Source: Grimontia kaedaensis (GTDB lineage Bacteria > Pseudomonadota > Gammaproteobacteria > Enterobacterales > Vibrionaceae). Taken from it: a stretch of 64,000 nt of DNA. The notes under the pieces were generated by a model that searched no databases, was not told the origin of the DNA, and saw only the letters and a list, made by a program, of their open reading frames with translations. The stretch's first letter is position 1, and every line of letters begins with the position of its first letter. The stretch lies in assembly GCF_023746615.1 (NCBI RefSeq), contig NZ_CP082275.1:3286001-3350000 (forward strand), in the 5' to 3' direction. Made by a program: the position numbers and the translations under genes. Below, in pieces: positions 50,289 through 59,013 of this stretch.

Positions 50289-51724
50289 GCACTGACCTGA
50301 CTTGGATATCTATGATGCTGTTGGCTGGACAGGGAGCCCAGCATCACTCTGTTGCGTCCCGCTTCTTTCGCCTGATACATCAATCGGTCGGCGTGATGAA
50401 GCAGCGCTTCAAGTGACGTTTCTTTTCCGTCTTTGTCTACCAATAACGCACCAACAGATGCAGTAACAGTTAGCCCAATACCCTCTTGGGATGCCTGCGG
50501 TACAATGAAGCTACGAACATAATCGGCATTTACCTCCAGATCGTGCAGAGCTTCCGCCGACACCAACAAGCAAATCTCTTCTCCCCCTAAGCGGGATATC
50601 GCTACCGCCTCACGCAGGTAGTTGCTCAGTACCCGGCCAAGATTGTTCAGCACTTCATCGCCTTTTGAATGGCCATATTTGTCGTTAATTTGCTTGAAGT
50701 GATCCACATCGAGCATCAATACACCCAGTTGACCACGTTTCAGCATGCTTTTGACCCGCTTACTGGCGAACACCCTGTCGAGACCCCGGCGGTTCATCAA
50801 GCCCGTCAAGGAATCTGTGAAGGCATATTCCTCAAGTTTGCTGTTCAACGCTTTGAGAGCACGGGTTTTTCGTCTTACAGCTTTCTTCAGCAAGATAATG
50901 TAGCTGGCTGTGCCCAATAACAAGACTGAACCTACCAGTGGCCAAAGCCAGCTTGGTATTTTCGTGGTCCTGCTGGTGTTCAGCCATTTTTGTTTGATGC
51001 GATCGATTTCATGGGGAGGAATATTCTTGATACCACTTTCGATTTCGCGTTGAAGCAGTTCGTTGCCTGCAGGTACCGCTGCGTACAGCATTTTTTTGTA
51101 CATGCGTTCAATGGGAACAAACCCCAGAGGCCTATCCTGTTGAAGCAGATAATAGGTAGCAACTTGGGTATCGACCAGCATGCGCTTAATTTTGCCATTA
51201 CGCGCGGCCTGAATTAGGGCGGCATTGTTATCAAAGCCCATGGTAGCAACGAGCGGATAACGGTTCTTCAGGTACTCCTCTTCAAAGCCACCACGCACCA
51301 CACCGACAACCATGCCCGGTACGACGCCCTGTGTTTTCAGCTCTTCAGCATCATTGACTACGTATAAAGTGGTGGAGATTTCAAAAAGGGGAAAAACGTA
51401 ATCCAGATATTCGTCGCGAGATTCGGAATAGAGCAAACCAGCGTGTACTTTGCGCCCACCTTCTTGCATCGCAACCAACGAGTCATTCCAGTCAGAAAGC
51501 GCAAACTCAACGGGCGTATTGTTGATCTCCCCAAATAACTTCCAGTAATCGACCAACACTCCTTTAGCGATGCCATTTTCAGAGAAAGCAAATGGCTTCC
51601 AGCTATGAGAGTTCGTCACGATAATGGTGTCTTTATCCGTTTCAGCCAACGCAACTGACTGGGAGATCCCCAGTACAAATACCACAACGCTACAGACGAA
51701 TCGGCATAACCGAAGCAAATGCAT
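50285..51724 (-). CDS. Diguanylate cyclase with periplasmic SBP_bac_3 sensor
   Basis: A 479-residue inner-membrane protein. Signal sequence (about 1-27), a periplasmic binding-protein domain (about 32-255; IIVTNSHSWKPFAFSENGIA, VLVDYWKLFGE), one membrane helix (about 266-286; SWLWPLVGSVLLLGTASYII) and a GGDEF domain. The signature is GGEEI rather than GGEEF, with SRL before it; the catalytic GGEE is kept, so activity is likely. The RxxD site is REAV and not functional. The start was set by the signal peptide; the frame continues 54 codons upstream. The sensor half resembles the single binding protein at 46764-47531 in type. Confidence 0.87.
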   Translation of the reverse strand: MHLLRLCRFVCSVVVFVLGISQSVALAETDKDTIIVTNSHSWKPFAFSENGIAKGVLVDYWKLFGEINNTPVEFALSDWNDSLVAMQEGGRKVHAGLLYSESRDEYLDYVFPLFEISTTLYVVNDAEELKTQGVVPGMVVGVVRGGFEEEYLKNRYPLVATMGFDNNAALIQAARNGKIKRMLVDTQVATYYLLQQDRPLGFVPIERMYKKMLYAAVPAGNELLQREIESGIKNIPPHEIDRIKQKWLNTSRTTKIPSWLWPLVGSVLLLGTASYIILLKKAVRRKTRALKALNSKLEEYAFTDSLTGLMNRRGLDRVFASKRVKSMLKRGQLGVLMLDVDHFKQINDKYGHSKGDEVLNNLGRVLSNYLREAVAISRLGGEEICLLVSAEALHDLEVNADYVRSFIVPQASQEGIGLTVTASVGALLVDKDGKETSLEALLHHADRLMYQAKEAGRNRVMLGSLSSQQHHRYPSQVSA

Positions 51725-52368
51725 CAAAGGCGGACATTCCCTTAGGTGAATTGATGACAACATTGTCGCAAAATTTACCCAACAGACCACATACTGTTCG
51801 CAAGTTAGATAGCTAGAGCGAGACATAGATCTATGAAATAGCGAAAAATTTCGCTGTGTACCCATGAGGTGACGAGATAATGTCATTTTTTTTCAAAAAT
51901 ATTCAGGCATGATCCTCGTCTAGTGGGCTATCTTTTGACGCATTCAACCCAATGTTTACGGATGTTCACTGCTGTTTATCTATTCGTTACTGATTAGTGA
52001 TCTAGATAAGTTTTTGTGGTAAATTTACGGCCCTGAAAAAAGGCATATTGCTGTTTCATTTGAGTGGATAGTGCAAGGAAGGTTGGAATAAACCCTTTTT
52101 CAATTGCCTGCGATCAAATTTCCGCCATATAAAGCATGTATACTTGTGTCCGCTTTCATGGATGAGTTGTGTTGTCCAAGCGAATCCGCGTTTGGACAAC
52201 ACAATTATGTGGCATGAATCAATATTAACGCTGTAAGAGCGCATGGCAATGCTGCCGCTCATCACACAGTAGCTTGTTGTTTTCTTACAAAACTCAAGAA
52301 CCTGAATAATGTGACTACAGCGACATTTATCCCTTGGGTAGTAAAAGTTCGACCGGAGAGAACCCTAC
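51725..52368. other. Long upstream region of pyruvate kinase
   Basis: 644 bp without a gene. It contains one long inverted repeat (52167-52204). The divergent promoters of the cyclase and pyk must lie here, but no convincing pair of hexamers was assigned. Confidence 0.5.
52167..52204. repeat. Perfect inverted repeat upstream of pyk
   Basis: TTGTGTTGTCCAA / TTGGACAACACAA, 13-bp perfect arms and a 12-base loop, about 165 bp before the pyk start. Followed by TTATG, so not a classical terminator. It may be a regulatory hairpin in the leader or a protein-binding site. Confidence 0.8.
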
Positions 52369-53781
52369 ATGAAAAAGACCAAAATCGTTTGTACGATTGG
52401 ACCAAAAACCGAATCAGTAGAGATGCTGACTAAGCTGGCAGATGCAGGCATGAACGTAATGCGCCTGAACTTCTCGCATGGCGACTTCGAAGAGCACGGC
52501 ACGCGCATCTCTAACCTGCGCCAGGTAATGGAAAACAGCAGCAAGCAACTGGCTATCCTGCTGGATACCAAGGGTCCTGAAATCCGCACCATCAAACTGG
52601 AAGGCGGCAACGATGTTTCTCTGGTTGCAGGTCAAACTTTTACTTTCACTACTGACGCCTCAGTAGTGGGTAACGCAGAACGCGTTGCAGTGACCTACCT
52701 TGGTTTTGCAAAAGACCTGGTTGCAGGTAACACCATCCTGGTTGATGATGGACTGATCGAGATGGAAGTTCTGGAAACCACAGAAACTGACGTTATTTGT
52801 AAAGTTCTGAACAATGGTGACCTAGGCGAAAACAAAGGCGTTAACCTGCCAGGCGTTTCCGTCAACCTGCCTGCACTGTCTGAAAAAGACAAAGGTGACC
52901 TGGTATTCGGTTGTGAGCAAGGCGTTGACTTCGTCGCTGCCTCTTTCATCCGTAAAGCGTCTGACGTTAAAGAAATTCGTGAACTTCTGGCTGCAAACGG
53001 CGGCGAGAACATCCAAATCATTTCTAAAATCGAAAACCAGGAAGGCGTTGATAACTTCGACGAGATCCTGGAGCTGTCTGACGGCATCATGGTTGCACGT
53101 GGCGACCTGGGTGTAGAAATCCCAGCAGAAGAAGTTATCTTCGCTCAGAAGATGATGATCGAGAAATGTAACCGCGCACGTAAAGTGGTTATCACTGCAA
53201 CTCAAATGCTGGACTCAATGATCAAGAACCCACGTCCAACACGCGCAGAAGCGGGTGACGTAGCGAACGCGATCATGGACGGCACTGACGCAGTAATGCT
53301 GTCTGGTGAAACTGCAAAGGGTAAATACCCAGTTGAAGCTGTGACCATCATGGCGCAAATCGCGAAGCGTACTGATGCAGTACTGAAAGCTGAACTGGGC
53401 TCACGTCTTGACAGCTCTCGTCTGCGTATCACTGAAGCAGTATGTAAAGGCGCTGTAGACACCGCTGAGAAGCTGGGTGCTCCTCTGATCGTTGTGGCAA
53501 CTGAAGCAGGTAAGTCTGCGCGTTCTATCCGCAAGTACTTCCCAACTGCAAACATCATCGCTGTCACTATCAACGAGAAAACGGCTGCACAACTTTGCCT
53601 GAGCAAAGGCGTAACTTCAGTGGTTGTTGACCAGTTCGAAAACACTGACGAGTTCTACCGTCGTGGTAAAGAAATCGCTCTGGAGTCAGGTCTGGCTGCG
53701 AAAGGCGACATCGTTGTTATGGTTTCAGGCGCTCTGGTTGCTTCTGGTACGACTAACACTGCATCTGTACACGTTCTGTAA
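52369..53781 (+). CDS. pykF: Pyruvate kinase, PykF type
   Basis: Converts phosphoenolpyruvate and ADP to pyruvate and ATP, the last step of glycolysis. The 470-residue length and MKKTKIVCTIGPKTES start match the type I fructose-1,6-bisphosphate-activated enzyme. Active-site segments are MRLNFSHGD (arginine and asparagine ligands), LDTKGPEIR, the catalytic lysine in IISKIENQEG, MVARGDLGVEI, and ATQMLDSMIKNPRPTRAE. GGAG lies before the ATG. Codon use is strongly biased, as expected for a highly expressed gene. A strong terminator follows. Confidence 0.97.
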   Translation: MKKTKIVCTIGPKTESVEMLTKLADAGMNVMRLNFSHGDFEEHGTRISNLRQVMENSSKQLAILLDTKGPEIRTIKLEGGNDVSLVAGQTFTFTTDASVVGNAERVAVTYLGFAKDLVAGNTILVDDGLIEMEVLETTETDVICKVLNNGDLGENKGVNLPGVSVNLPALSEKDKGDLVFGCEQGVDFVAASFIRKASDVKEIRELLAANGGENIQIISKIENQEGVDNFDEILELSDGIMVARGDLGVEIPAEEVIFAQKMMIEKCNRARKVVITATQMLDSMIKNPRPTRAEAGDVANAIMDGTDAVMLSGETAKGKYPVEAVTIMAQIAKRTDAVLKAELGSRLDSSRLRITEAVCKGAVDTAEKLGAPLIVVATEAGKSARSIRKYFPTANIIAVTINEKTAAQLCLSKGVTSVVVDQFENTDEFYRRGKEIALESGLAAKGDIVVMVSGALVASGTTNTASVHVL

Positions 53782-53799
53782 TCGAACCGTACCGTGCAT

Positions 53800-53828
53800 A
53801 AAAAAAGGAGCCGATTGGCTCCTTTTTT
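53800..53828 (+). terminator. Terminator after pyruvate kinase
   Basis: AAAAAAAGGAGCC / GGCTCCTTTTTT with a GATT loop, followed by GTTTTT. Confidence 0.95.
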
Positions 53829-53870
53829 GTTTTTAGCGCTCGGGCTAAAATTCTGTTTTTCTGTGGGCTT

Positions 53871-54023
53871 TTACTTCTTAAATCTGGATGGAACCAGTTC
53901 ACTGCGGTGAGTGTTCATCAGTACCGCCATCGGCACCAGATAAATCCAGCCGACCTTAATTGTCAGGACAGCCAGAGACAGGGTTGTCACTCTCACCAAA
54001 TACTTATTGATGGTTTGCAACAC
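53871..54023 (-). CDS. Likely unannotated 50-residue membrane protein
   Basis: A short frame below usual calling thresholds. The GTG start has AAGAG about 9 nt upstream. The product begins MLQTINKYLVRVTTLSLAV, continues with a hydrophobic segment (LTIKVGWIYLVPMAVLM, one membrane helix) and ends with a basic tail (SRFKK). A good promoter (TTGTGA-16-TATACT) lies upstream on the same strand, giving a leader of about 45 nt. It sits between the convergent pyk terminator and the ilvH terminator, so it is an independent unit. No family was recognised. Confidence 0.55.
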   Translation of the reverse strand: MLQTINKYLVRVTTLSLAVLTIKVGWIYLVPMAVLMNTHRSELVPSRFKK

Positions 54024-54067
54024 AACGGTTTTCTCTTGGGTTTATTTTGTTTTTATTGTACCCCGGA

Positions 54068-54095
54068 AGTATACATTTTGGGCAGAAAGTCACAA
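54068..54095 (-). promoter_or_regulatory. Promoter of the small membrane protein gene
   Basis: On the minus strand TTGTGA (54095-54090), 16 bp, TATACT (54073-54068). Four and five of six consensus matches. No other gene on this strand could use it. Confidence 0.6.
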
Positions 54096-54129
54096 GTTGA
54101 GAGCATCTCTAAGTAGCCTGTCAGGCATA

Positions 54130-54161
54130 AAAAAACCGACGGTTTTCACCATCGGTTTTTT
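54130..54161 (-). terminator. Terminator after ilvH
   Basis: AAAAAACCGA / TCGGTTTTTT around a 12-base loop, with T-runs on both sides. It lies 20 bp after the ilvH stop. Confidence 0.88.
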
Positions 54162-54180
54162 CTGAGACAAGCTGTCAGAT

Positions 54181-54678
54181 TTACTGACGCAGTGCGCGTT
54201 CACCACGTGCAATACCCACCACACCGCTTCGCGCGACTTCGATGATGTCAGTGACATCTTTCATCGCTGCGATGAAGGCTTCAATCTTGTCGCTTGAGCC
54301 TGCAATCTGCACGGTGTAAAGCGAGTTAGTCACGTCCACGATCTGGCCACGGAAGATGTCAGCTGTGCGTTTAACTTCTGCACGCGCAAAACCGCTCGCT
54401 TTCACTTTTACCATCGCCAGTTCACGTTCAATGTGCTCTGACTCAGTCACATTACTCACTTTCAGTACGTCAATCAGCTTGTGCAGTTGTTTTTCAATCT
54501 GCTCTCGCTCAGACGCTTTAACCACGGTGGTCGTGATGTTCAAGCGGGACAGCGTTGGATCGTCTGTCGGGGAAACCGTCAGGGATTCAATGTTGTAGCC
54601 ACGCTGTGAAAACAGGCCAACTACGCGAGACAATGCGCCCGGTTCGTTTTCCATCAAAATCGATACAATACTGCGCAT
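54181..54678 (-). CDS. ilvH: Acetolactate synthase, small (regulatory) subunit
   Basis: The valine-sensitive regulatory subunit of acetohydroxyacid synthase III. The N-terminal ACT domain begins MRSIVSILMENEPGALSRVVG with the valine-binding glycine and asparagine region, followed by GLFSQRGYNIESL; the C-terminal half includes GQIVDVTNSLYTVQIAGSSDKI. 165 residues, the usual size. The start at 54678 has GGAGAG 7 nt upstream and overlaps the ilvI stop codon by one base (TAATG), so the two are coupled. Confidence 0.96.
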   Translation of the reverse strand: MRSIVSILMENEPGALSRVVGLFSQRGYNIESLTVSPTDDPTLSRLNITTTVVKASEREQIEKQLHKLIDVLKVSNVTESEHIERELAMVKVKASGFARAEVKRTADIFRGQIVDVTNSLYTVQIAGSSDKIEAFIAAMKDVTDIIEVARSGVVGIARGERALRQ

Positions 54679-56396
54679 TATGTTCTCTCCGTCTTGCTCA
54701 ACCACATTTCATTCATCGCACCACCACGCACCTGCATTGGATAAACGTGCTCTGTTTCATCCACGCTGATGTCGAAGAAGACCAGTTTGTCTTTCATCGC
54801 CAGACCGCGTGCCAGCTCGCTTTCCAGCTGAGCCGGATCGCTGATGCGAATACCTACGTGACCGTAGGCTTCTGCAATTGCAGCAAAATCAGGCACCGAG
54901 TCCATGTAAGAGTGAGAGTGACGACCTTGGTAAATCATGTCCTGCCACTGCTTCACCATGCCGAGGAAGCGGTTGTTGAGGTTGATAATCTTGACGGGGA
55001 TATCGTATTGCAGCGCCGTCGACAGCTCCTGAATGTTCATCTGGATACTGCCGTCACCTGTCACACACAGCACTTCTGCATCAGGGATTGCAAATTTCAC
55101 ACCCATCGCAGCAGGTAGGCCAAAGCCCATGGTGCCGAGACCACCGGAGTTGATCCAGCGACGTGGCTTATCAAACGGGTAGTAAAGCGCAGCAAACATT
55201 TGGTGCTGGCCAACATCCGATGCCACGTATGCATCACCATTGGTGAGCTTATAGACCGCTTCAATCGCTTGCTGCGGCTTGATGCGTTCGTTATTCGTTT
55301 CGTAAGCCAAACACTTGCGTTCACGCCATACGTTGATGTTGTTCCACCAAGCGTCCAGTGCGGCTTCATCGTTCGTGCCGCCCTGCTCGGTCAGGATCTT
55401 CAGCATGGTGTTCAGTACCACGTCTGCCGAACCAACGATTGGGATGTCAGCCGAAACGGTTTTTGAAATGCTCGATGGGTCAATGTCGATGTGCATGACC
55501 TTGGCATTTGGACAGTATTTCTCGAGGTTATTCGTCGTACGGTCATCAAAGCGAACACCAATACCGAAGATCAGATCCGCATTGTGCATTGCCATATTGG
55601 CTTCGTACGTGCCGTGCATACCAAGCATGCCCAGCGATTTGTCACCCGTACCCGGATAAGCACCAAGGCCCATCAATGTACTGATAACAGGAATATTTAG
55701 TGTGTCTGCCAGCGTTTTAATTTGCTCGCCACACTCAGAAATGATGGAACCACCACCGATGTACAGTACCGGTTTTTTCGCTTCGAGTAGAGCTTTAAGG
55801 CCACGCTTGATTTGTCCTTTATGACCCGAGGTTGTCGGGTTGTAAGAACGCATGGACATGCTTTCCGGGTACTCGTAAGGGAACTTGTTTGCTGGGTTCA
55901 GCATGTCTTTTGGCAGATCGACAACCACAGGACCTGGGCGGCCGGTTGACGCCAAATAAAAAGCTTTCTTGATGATTTTTGGAATGTCTTCGGTGTTTTT
56001 CACCAAAAAGCTGTGTTTCACGATAGGGCGCGAGACACCCACCATGTCACATTCCTGGAAAGCATCGTTACCAATCAGGTTACTCATGACCTGGCCGGAC
56101 AAAACCACCATAGGAACTGAATCGTAATACGCGGTCGCGATACCGGTAATGGCGTTGGTTGCGCCTGGGCCTGAAGTCACCAGTACAACACCGACTTCGC
56201 CGGTTGCACGAGCATAGCCATCAGCCATGTGAACGGCTGCTTGTTCATGGCGAACGAGAACGTGCTCGATATCGCTTTTCTCATGCAGTGCATCATAGAT
56301 ATCCAAAACCGATCCGCCCGGATACCCAAATATATGTTTTACGCCTTGGTCGATCATCGAACGAACGACCATGTCGGCTCCTGACAACATTTCCAC
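54678..56396 (-). CDS. ilvI: Acetolactate synthase, large (catalytic) subunit
   Basis: Thiamine-diphosphate enzyme that makes acetolactate or acetohydroxybutyrate in branched-chain amino acid synthesis. Family segments are IFGYPGGSVLDIYDAL, the catalytic glutamate in VLVRHEQAAVHMADGYARA, and the ThDP motif GDGSIQMNIQELSTA. The GTG at 56396 was chosen as start: GGAGG is 6 nt upstream and the product then begins MEMLSGADMVVRS as in E. coli IlvI. 572 residues. The neighbouring leuO is a known regulator of this kind of locus, and Lrp control is usual in relatives but no site was identified here. Confidence 0.96.
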   Translation of the reverse strand: MEMLSGADMVVRSMIDQGVKHIFGYPGGSVLDIYDALHEKSDIEHVLVRHEQAAVHMADGYARATGEVGVVLVTSGPGATNAITGIATAYYDSVPMVVLSGQVMSNLIGNDAFQECDMVGVSRPIVKHSFLVKNTEDIPKIIKKAFYLASTGRPGPVVVDLPKDMLNPANKFPYEYPESMSMRSYNPTTSGHKGQIKRGLKALLEAKKPVLYIGGGSIISECGEQIKTLADTLNIPVISTLMGLGAYPGTGDKSLGMLGMHGTYEANMAMHNADLIFGIGVRFDDRTTNNLEKYCPNAKVMHIDIDPSSISKTVSADIPIVGSADVVLNTMLKILTEQGGTNDEAALDAWWNNINVWRERKCLAYETNNERIKPQQAIEAVYKLTNGDAYVASDVGQHQMFAALYYPFDKPRRWINSGGLGTMGFGLPAAMGVKFAIPDAEVLCVTGDGSIQMNIQELSTALQYDIPVKIINLNNRFLGMVKQWQDMIYQGRHSHSYMDSVPDFAAIAEAYGHVGIRISDPAQLESELARGLAMKDKLVFFDISVDETEHVYPMQVRGGAMNEMWLSKTERT

Positions 56397-56874
56397 TATA
56401 TGCCTCCATGTATGCATAGTTTAGGACTTATTTGTAGCCTAGAGATGGATGTCGGCGTGACTACCTGTTTGCCGCCAATCCATGCCAGCTATGCTTTTGA
56501 TTCCGGTCGTAACAAGAATCAAAAAAGCTTCCACTTTTCCCGCTTTTTTGGGCTGGCTGACGCCAGTTGCTCACTGCGGTTAAAGCACTGTCAACTTTAA
56601 CGCTTTGTTAGCAAATATGTCTATTGGTTAACTCAGATTCCCATTAATACTCTAATTGGGCAAAGTTTCATCACTAAAGACTCTACCCAGACCACCCAAA
56701 TCAGCATTCACTGCTAAAAACCCTCCAATTGACAATATTTACTGTTCATAAGATGGGTGTTTCAGCGTATGACAAAAGTATGTTTTTGGCTGTTACCGAC
56801 AGATTTCCTGGGAAGTAGCACGTTAAGGACACTTTAACGCCACTTTCCTTACGGGAATTTGGGGAAGGCAGCAA
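56397..56874. other. Upstream region of ilvIH
   Basis: About 480 bp without a gene, AT-rich towards 56600-56800, which fits an Lrp/LeuO/H-NS-controlled promoter region, but no binding site can be fixed by eye. No attenuator with a leader peptide was found, consistent with ilvIH in other bacteria. Confidence 0.5.
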
Positions 56875-56900
56875 TAAAAAACCCGGCTCAGTGGCCGGGC
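56875..56900 (-). terminator. Terminator after the acyl-CoA ligase gene
   Basis: CCCGGC / GCCGGG stem, with AAAAAA on the left that becomes a T-run on the minus strand, 19 bp after the ligase stop. Confidence 0.85.
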
Positions 56901-56918
56901 TTCTCAATCCAATCAGGA

Positions 56919-58715
56919 TCAGCTGTGCTTCTTGTACATCGCTTCGATTTGTTTCTTATAACGCTCGAGGATCACCTTACGGCGTAGCTTCAGCGTAGGC
57001 GTCAATTCGCCTTGTGCCATGGAGAACTCAGAAGGCAGTAGAGTGAACTTCTTCACCTGCTCAAACTTCGCCAGCTCTTTTTGCAGCTCTTCTACGCGTT
57101 TTTCGAACATTTCCACCACTTCACTGTGCTTAATCAGCTCAATGCGATCATGGTATTTGATGTTCAGCTCTTTCGCCCAGCTTTCAAGTGATTCAAAACA
57201 AGGCACAATCAGTGCAGACACAAAATGGCGCGCATCCGCTACGACAGCGATTTGCTCGATAAAGTGGTCTTTACCCAGCTTACCTTCGATGACCTGTGGG
57301 GCGATGTATTTACCCCCAGAGGTTTTCATCAGTTCTTTGATGCGGTCAGTGATAAACAGGTTACCCTGCGCATCAATATGGCCTGCATCACCGGTTTTCA
57401 GGAAGCCGTCCGCCGTGAAGGTTTCCGCTGTCTCTTTTGCCTTGTTGTAGTAGCCACGCATCACCATTGGGCCGCGCACCAGAATTTCGTTGTTCTGGCC
57501 AATCTTCACTTCTGCATTCGGCATTGGCATACCGATAGAATCCGGATCAAAGCTACCGCTGTCCCAGCAAGAGATGGTGGCGGTGGTTTCAGTCATGCCG
57601 TAACCCAGCTTCACGTTCACACCAATGGCATGGAAGAAGCGTCCAATGGTCGGCTCCAGTTTAGCACCGCCACACGGCATCATGGTGATATTACCACCCA
57701 GCAGTTGGCGCAGCTTGCTGAGCACCAGTTTGTCTGCCATGCGGTGAGCACTTTTCAGCCACGGTGCAGGTTTCTTACCTTTACGGGTAATTTCCGCCAT
57801 CAGGTTGCCAATATATACCGCGGCGCGGAACATACTTTTTTTCACCGGACTGGCTGTCGCCACCTTCTCGTGAACGGCGCTATAGATTTTCTCGTAGAAG
57901 CGCGGAACCGCACACATCACGGTTGGTTTGACTTCCTGCAACGCTTCGCGGATGGCATTGGTGTTAGACAGATAGCAGTTGGTCGCACCGTGGTGCAGGA
58001 CGTAAAAGCTCCAGCAACGCTCAAACACGTGAGACAGCGGCAGGAATGCCAGTGATACTTCGTTCTCACTGATCCCCAACACCTTATCGTGGCTTTCAAT
58101 CTGTGCCGCGACATTGGCATAATCCAGCATCACGCCTTTTGGCTCGCCCGTGGTGCCTGAGGTATAAATCAATGTCATCAGATCGCTCATTGAAGCGTCT
58201 GCAATACGCGCCTGCATTTCCTGCTCGACATTGTCATTGGCTGTTTGCAGGAATGCTTCCCAGCTTTGGCCCATTTCATGGCCGGCAAAATCGACGTTAT
58301 CAGCAAAGCTGACAATCTTTTCCAGTGCTGGGCAGCTTGCTGCAATCGACATCGCGGCATCTGCCTGCGATTGGTCGCCAACAAACAGAATACGCACACC
58401 CGCATCGCACAGGATATACGCAGCCTGATCGGCAGTGTTGGTTGGATAAATTGGCACTGGCACGCAGCGCACCTGAAGTGCGGCAATATCCGCAATACTC
58501 CATTCCGCACAGTTGTTGGCAAAAATGCCGATTTTGTCCTGCACAGCGAGGCCTGAAACCAGCATCGCTTTTGAAGCTGCATCAATACGCTCACCGAACT
58601 GACGCCAGCTCATTTCGCCCCAGGTATTTCCTTGCTGGAAACGCAGTGCGACTTTTTCGCCTTGAGCTTTTACCTGCTCGCGAATTCGGTTAACGATATG
58701 AAGTTCCAGCGCCAT
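56919..58715 (-). CDS. Long-chain fatty acid-CoA ligase (AMP-binding)
   Basis: An adenylate-forming enzyme of 598 residues that activates fatty acids to acyl-CoA. The P-loop is LIYTSGTTGEPKGVML (about 184-199), the second motif GYGMTETTATISCW (about 374-387), and the hinge region GFLKTGDAGHIDAQGNLFITDR (about 439-460) with KTSGGKYIAPQ and the final catalytic-lysine area are present. The length and the FADD15-like long C-terminal (helical lid) fit the eukaryote-type long-chain ligases. It lies between leuO and ilvI as in Vibrio cholerae; it has its own terminator, so a metabolic link with ilvIH is not implied. Confidence 0.92.
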   Translation of the reverse strand: MALELHIVNRIREQVKAQGEKVALRFQQGNTWGEMSWRQFGERIDAASKAMLVSGLAVQDKIGIFANNCAEWSIADIAALQVRCVPVPIYPTNTADQAAYILCDAGVRILFVGDQSQADAAMSIAASCPALEKIVSFADNVDFAGHEMGQSWEAFLQTANDNVEQEMQARIADASMSDLMTLIYTSGTTGEPKGVMLDYANVAAQIESHDKVLGISENEVSLAFLPLSHVFERCWSFYVLHHGATNCYLSNTNAIREALQEVKPTVMCAVPRFYEKIYSAVHEKVATASPVKKSMFRAAVYIGNLMAEITRKGKKPAPWLKSAHRMADKLVLSKLRQLLGGNITMMPCGGAKLEPTIGRFFHAIGVNVKLGYGMTETTATISCWDSGSFDPDSIGMPMPNAEVKIGQNNEILVRGPMVMRGYYNKAKETAETFTADGFLKTGDAGHIDAQGNLFITDRIKELMKTSGGKYIAPQVIEGKLGKDHFIEQIAVVADARHFVSALIVPCFESLESWAKELNIKYHDRIELIKHSEVVEMFEKRVEELQKELAKFEQVKKFTLLPSEFSMAQGELTPTLKLRRKVILERYKKQIEAMYKKHS

Positions 58716-58971
58716 TTAATTCTCTCTCAGCACGTGGTGCGTCCCTTTGGAATACATGTTGGGACGACGACAAAATTTAGCTAACACTTGTAAGCTAAAA
58801 CTCAGGCAGCAGTGTAATGACTCCCCCATCAATTACAAGAAAAAGCGCAGCCAAAGCGGTTAAAATATAGGCAATGATTTTGACGAACACTGTTCATTTC
58901 AGAGTACACTTGTTTCCTCAACTTTCAGGAAAGTTGTAACAGGCTGTAATCAAAAAGGTCTTAGGCACAAA

Positions 58972-58993
58972 AAAACCGGCCGAAGCCGGTTTT
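58972..58993 (-). terminator. Terminator after leuO
   Basis: AAAACCGGC / GCCGGTTTT with a CGAA loop; on the minus strand it is followed by TTTTTTTG. It begins 21 bp after the leuO stop. Confidence 0.92.
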
Positions 58994-59013
58994 CACATCT
59001 ATTTTGGCATCAC

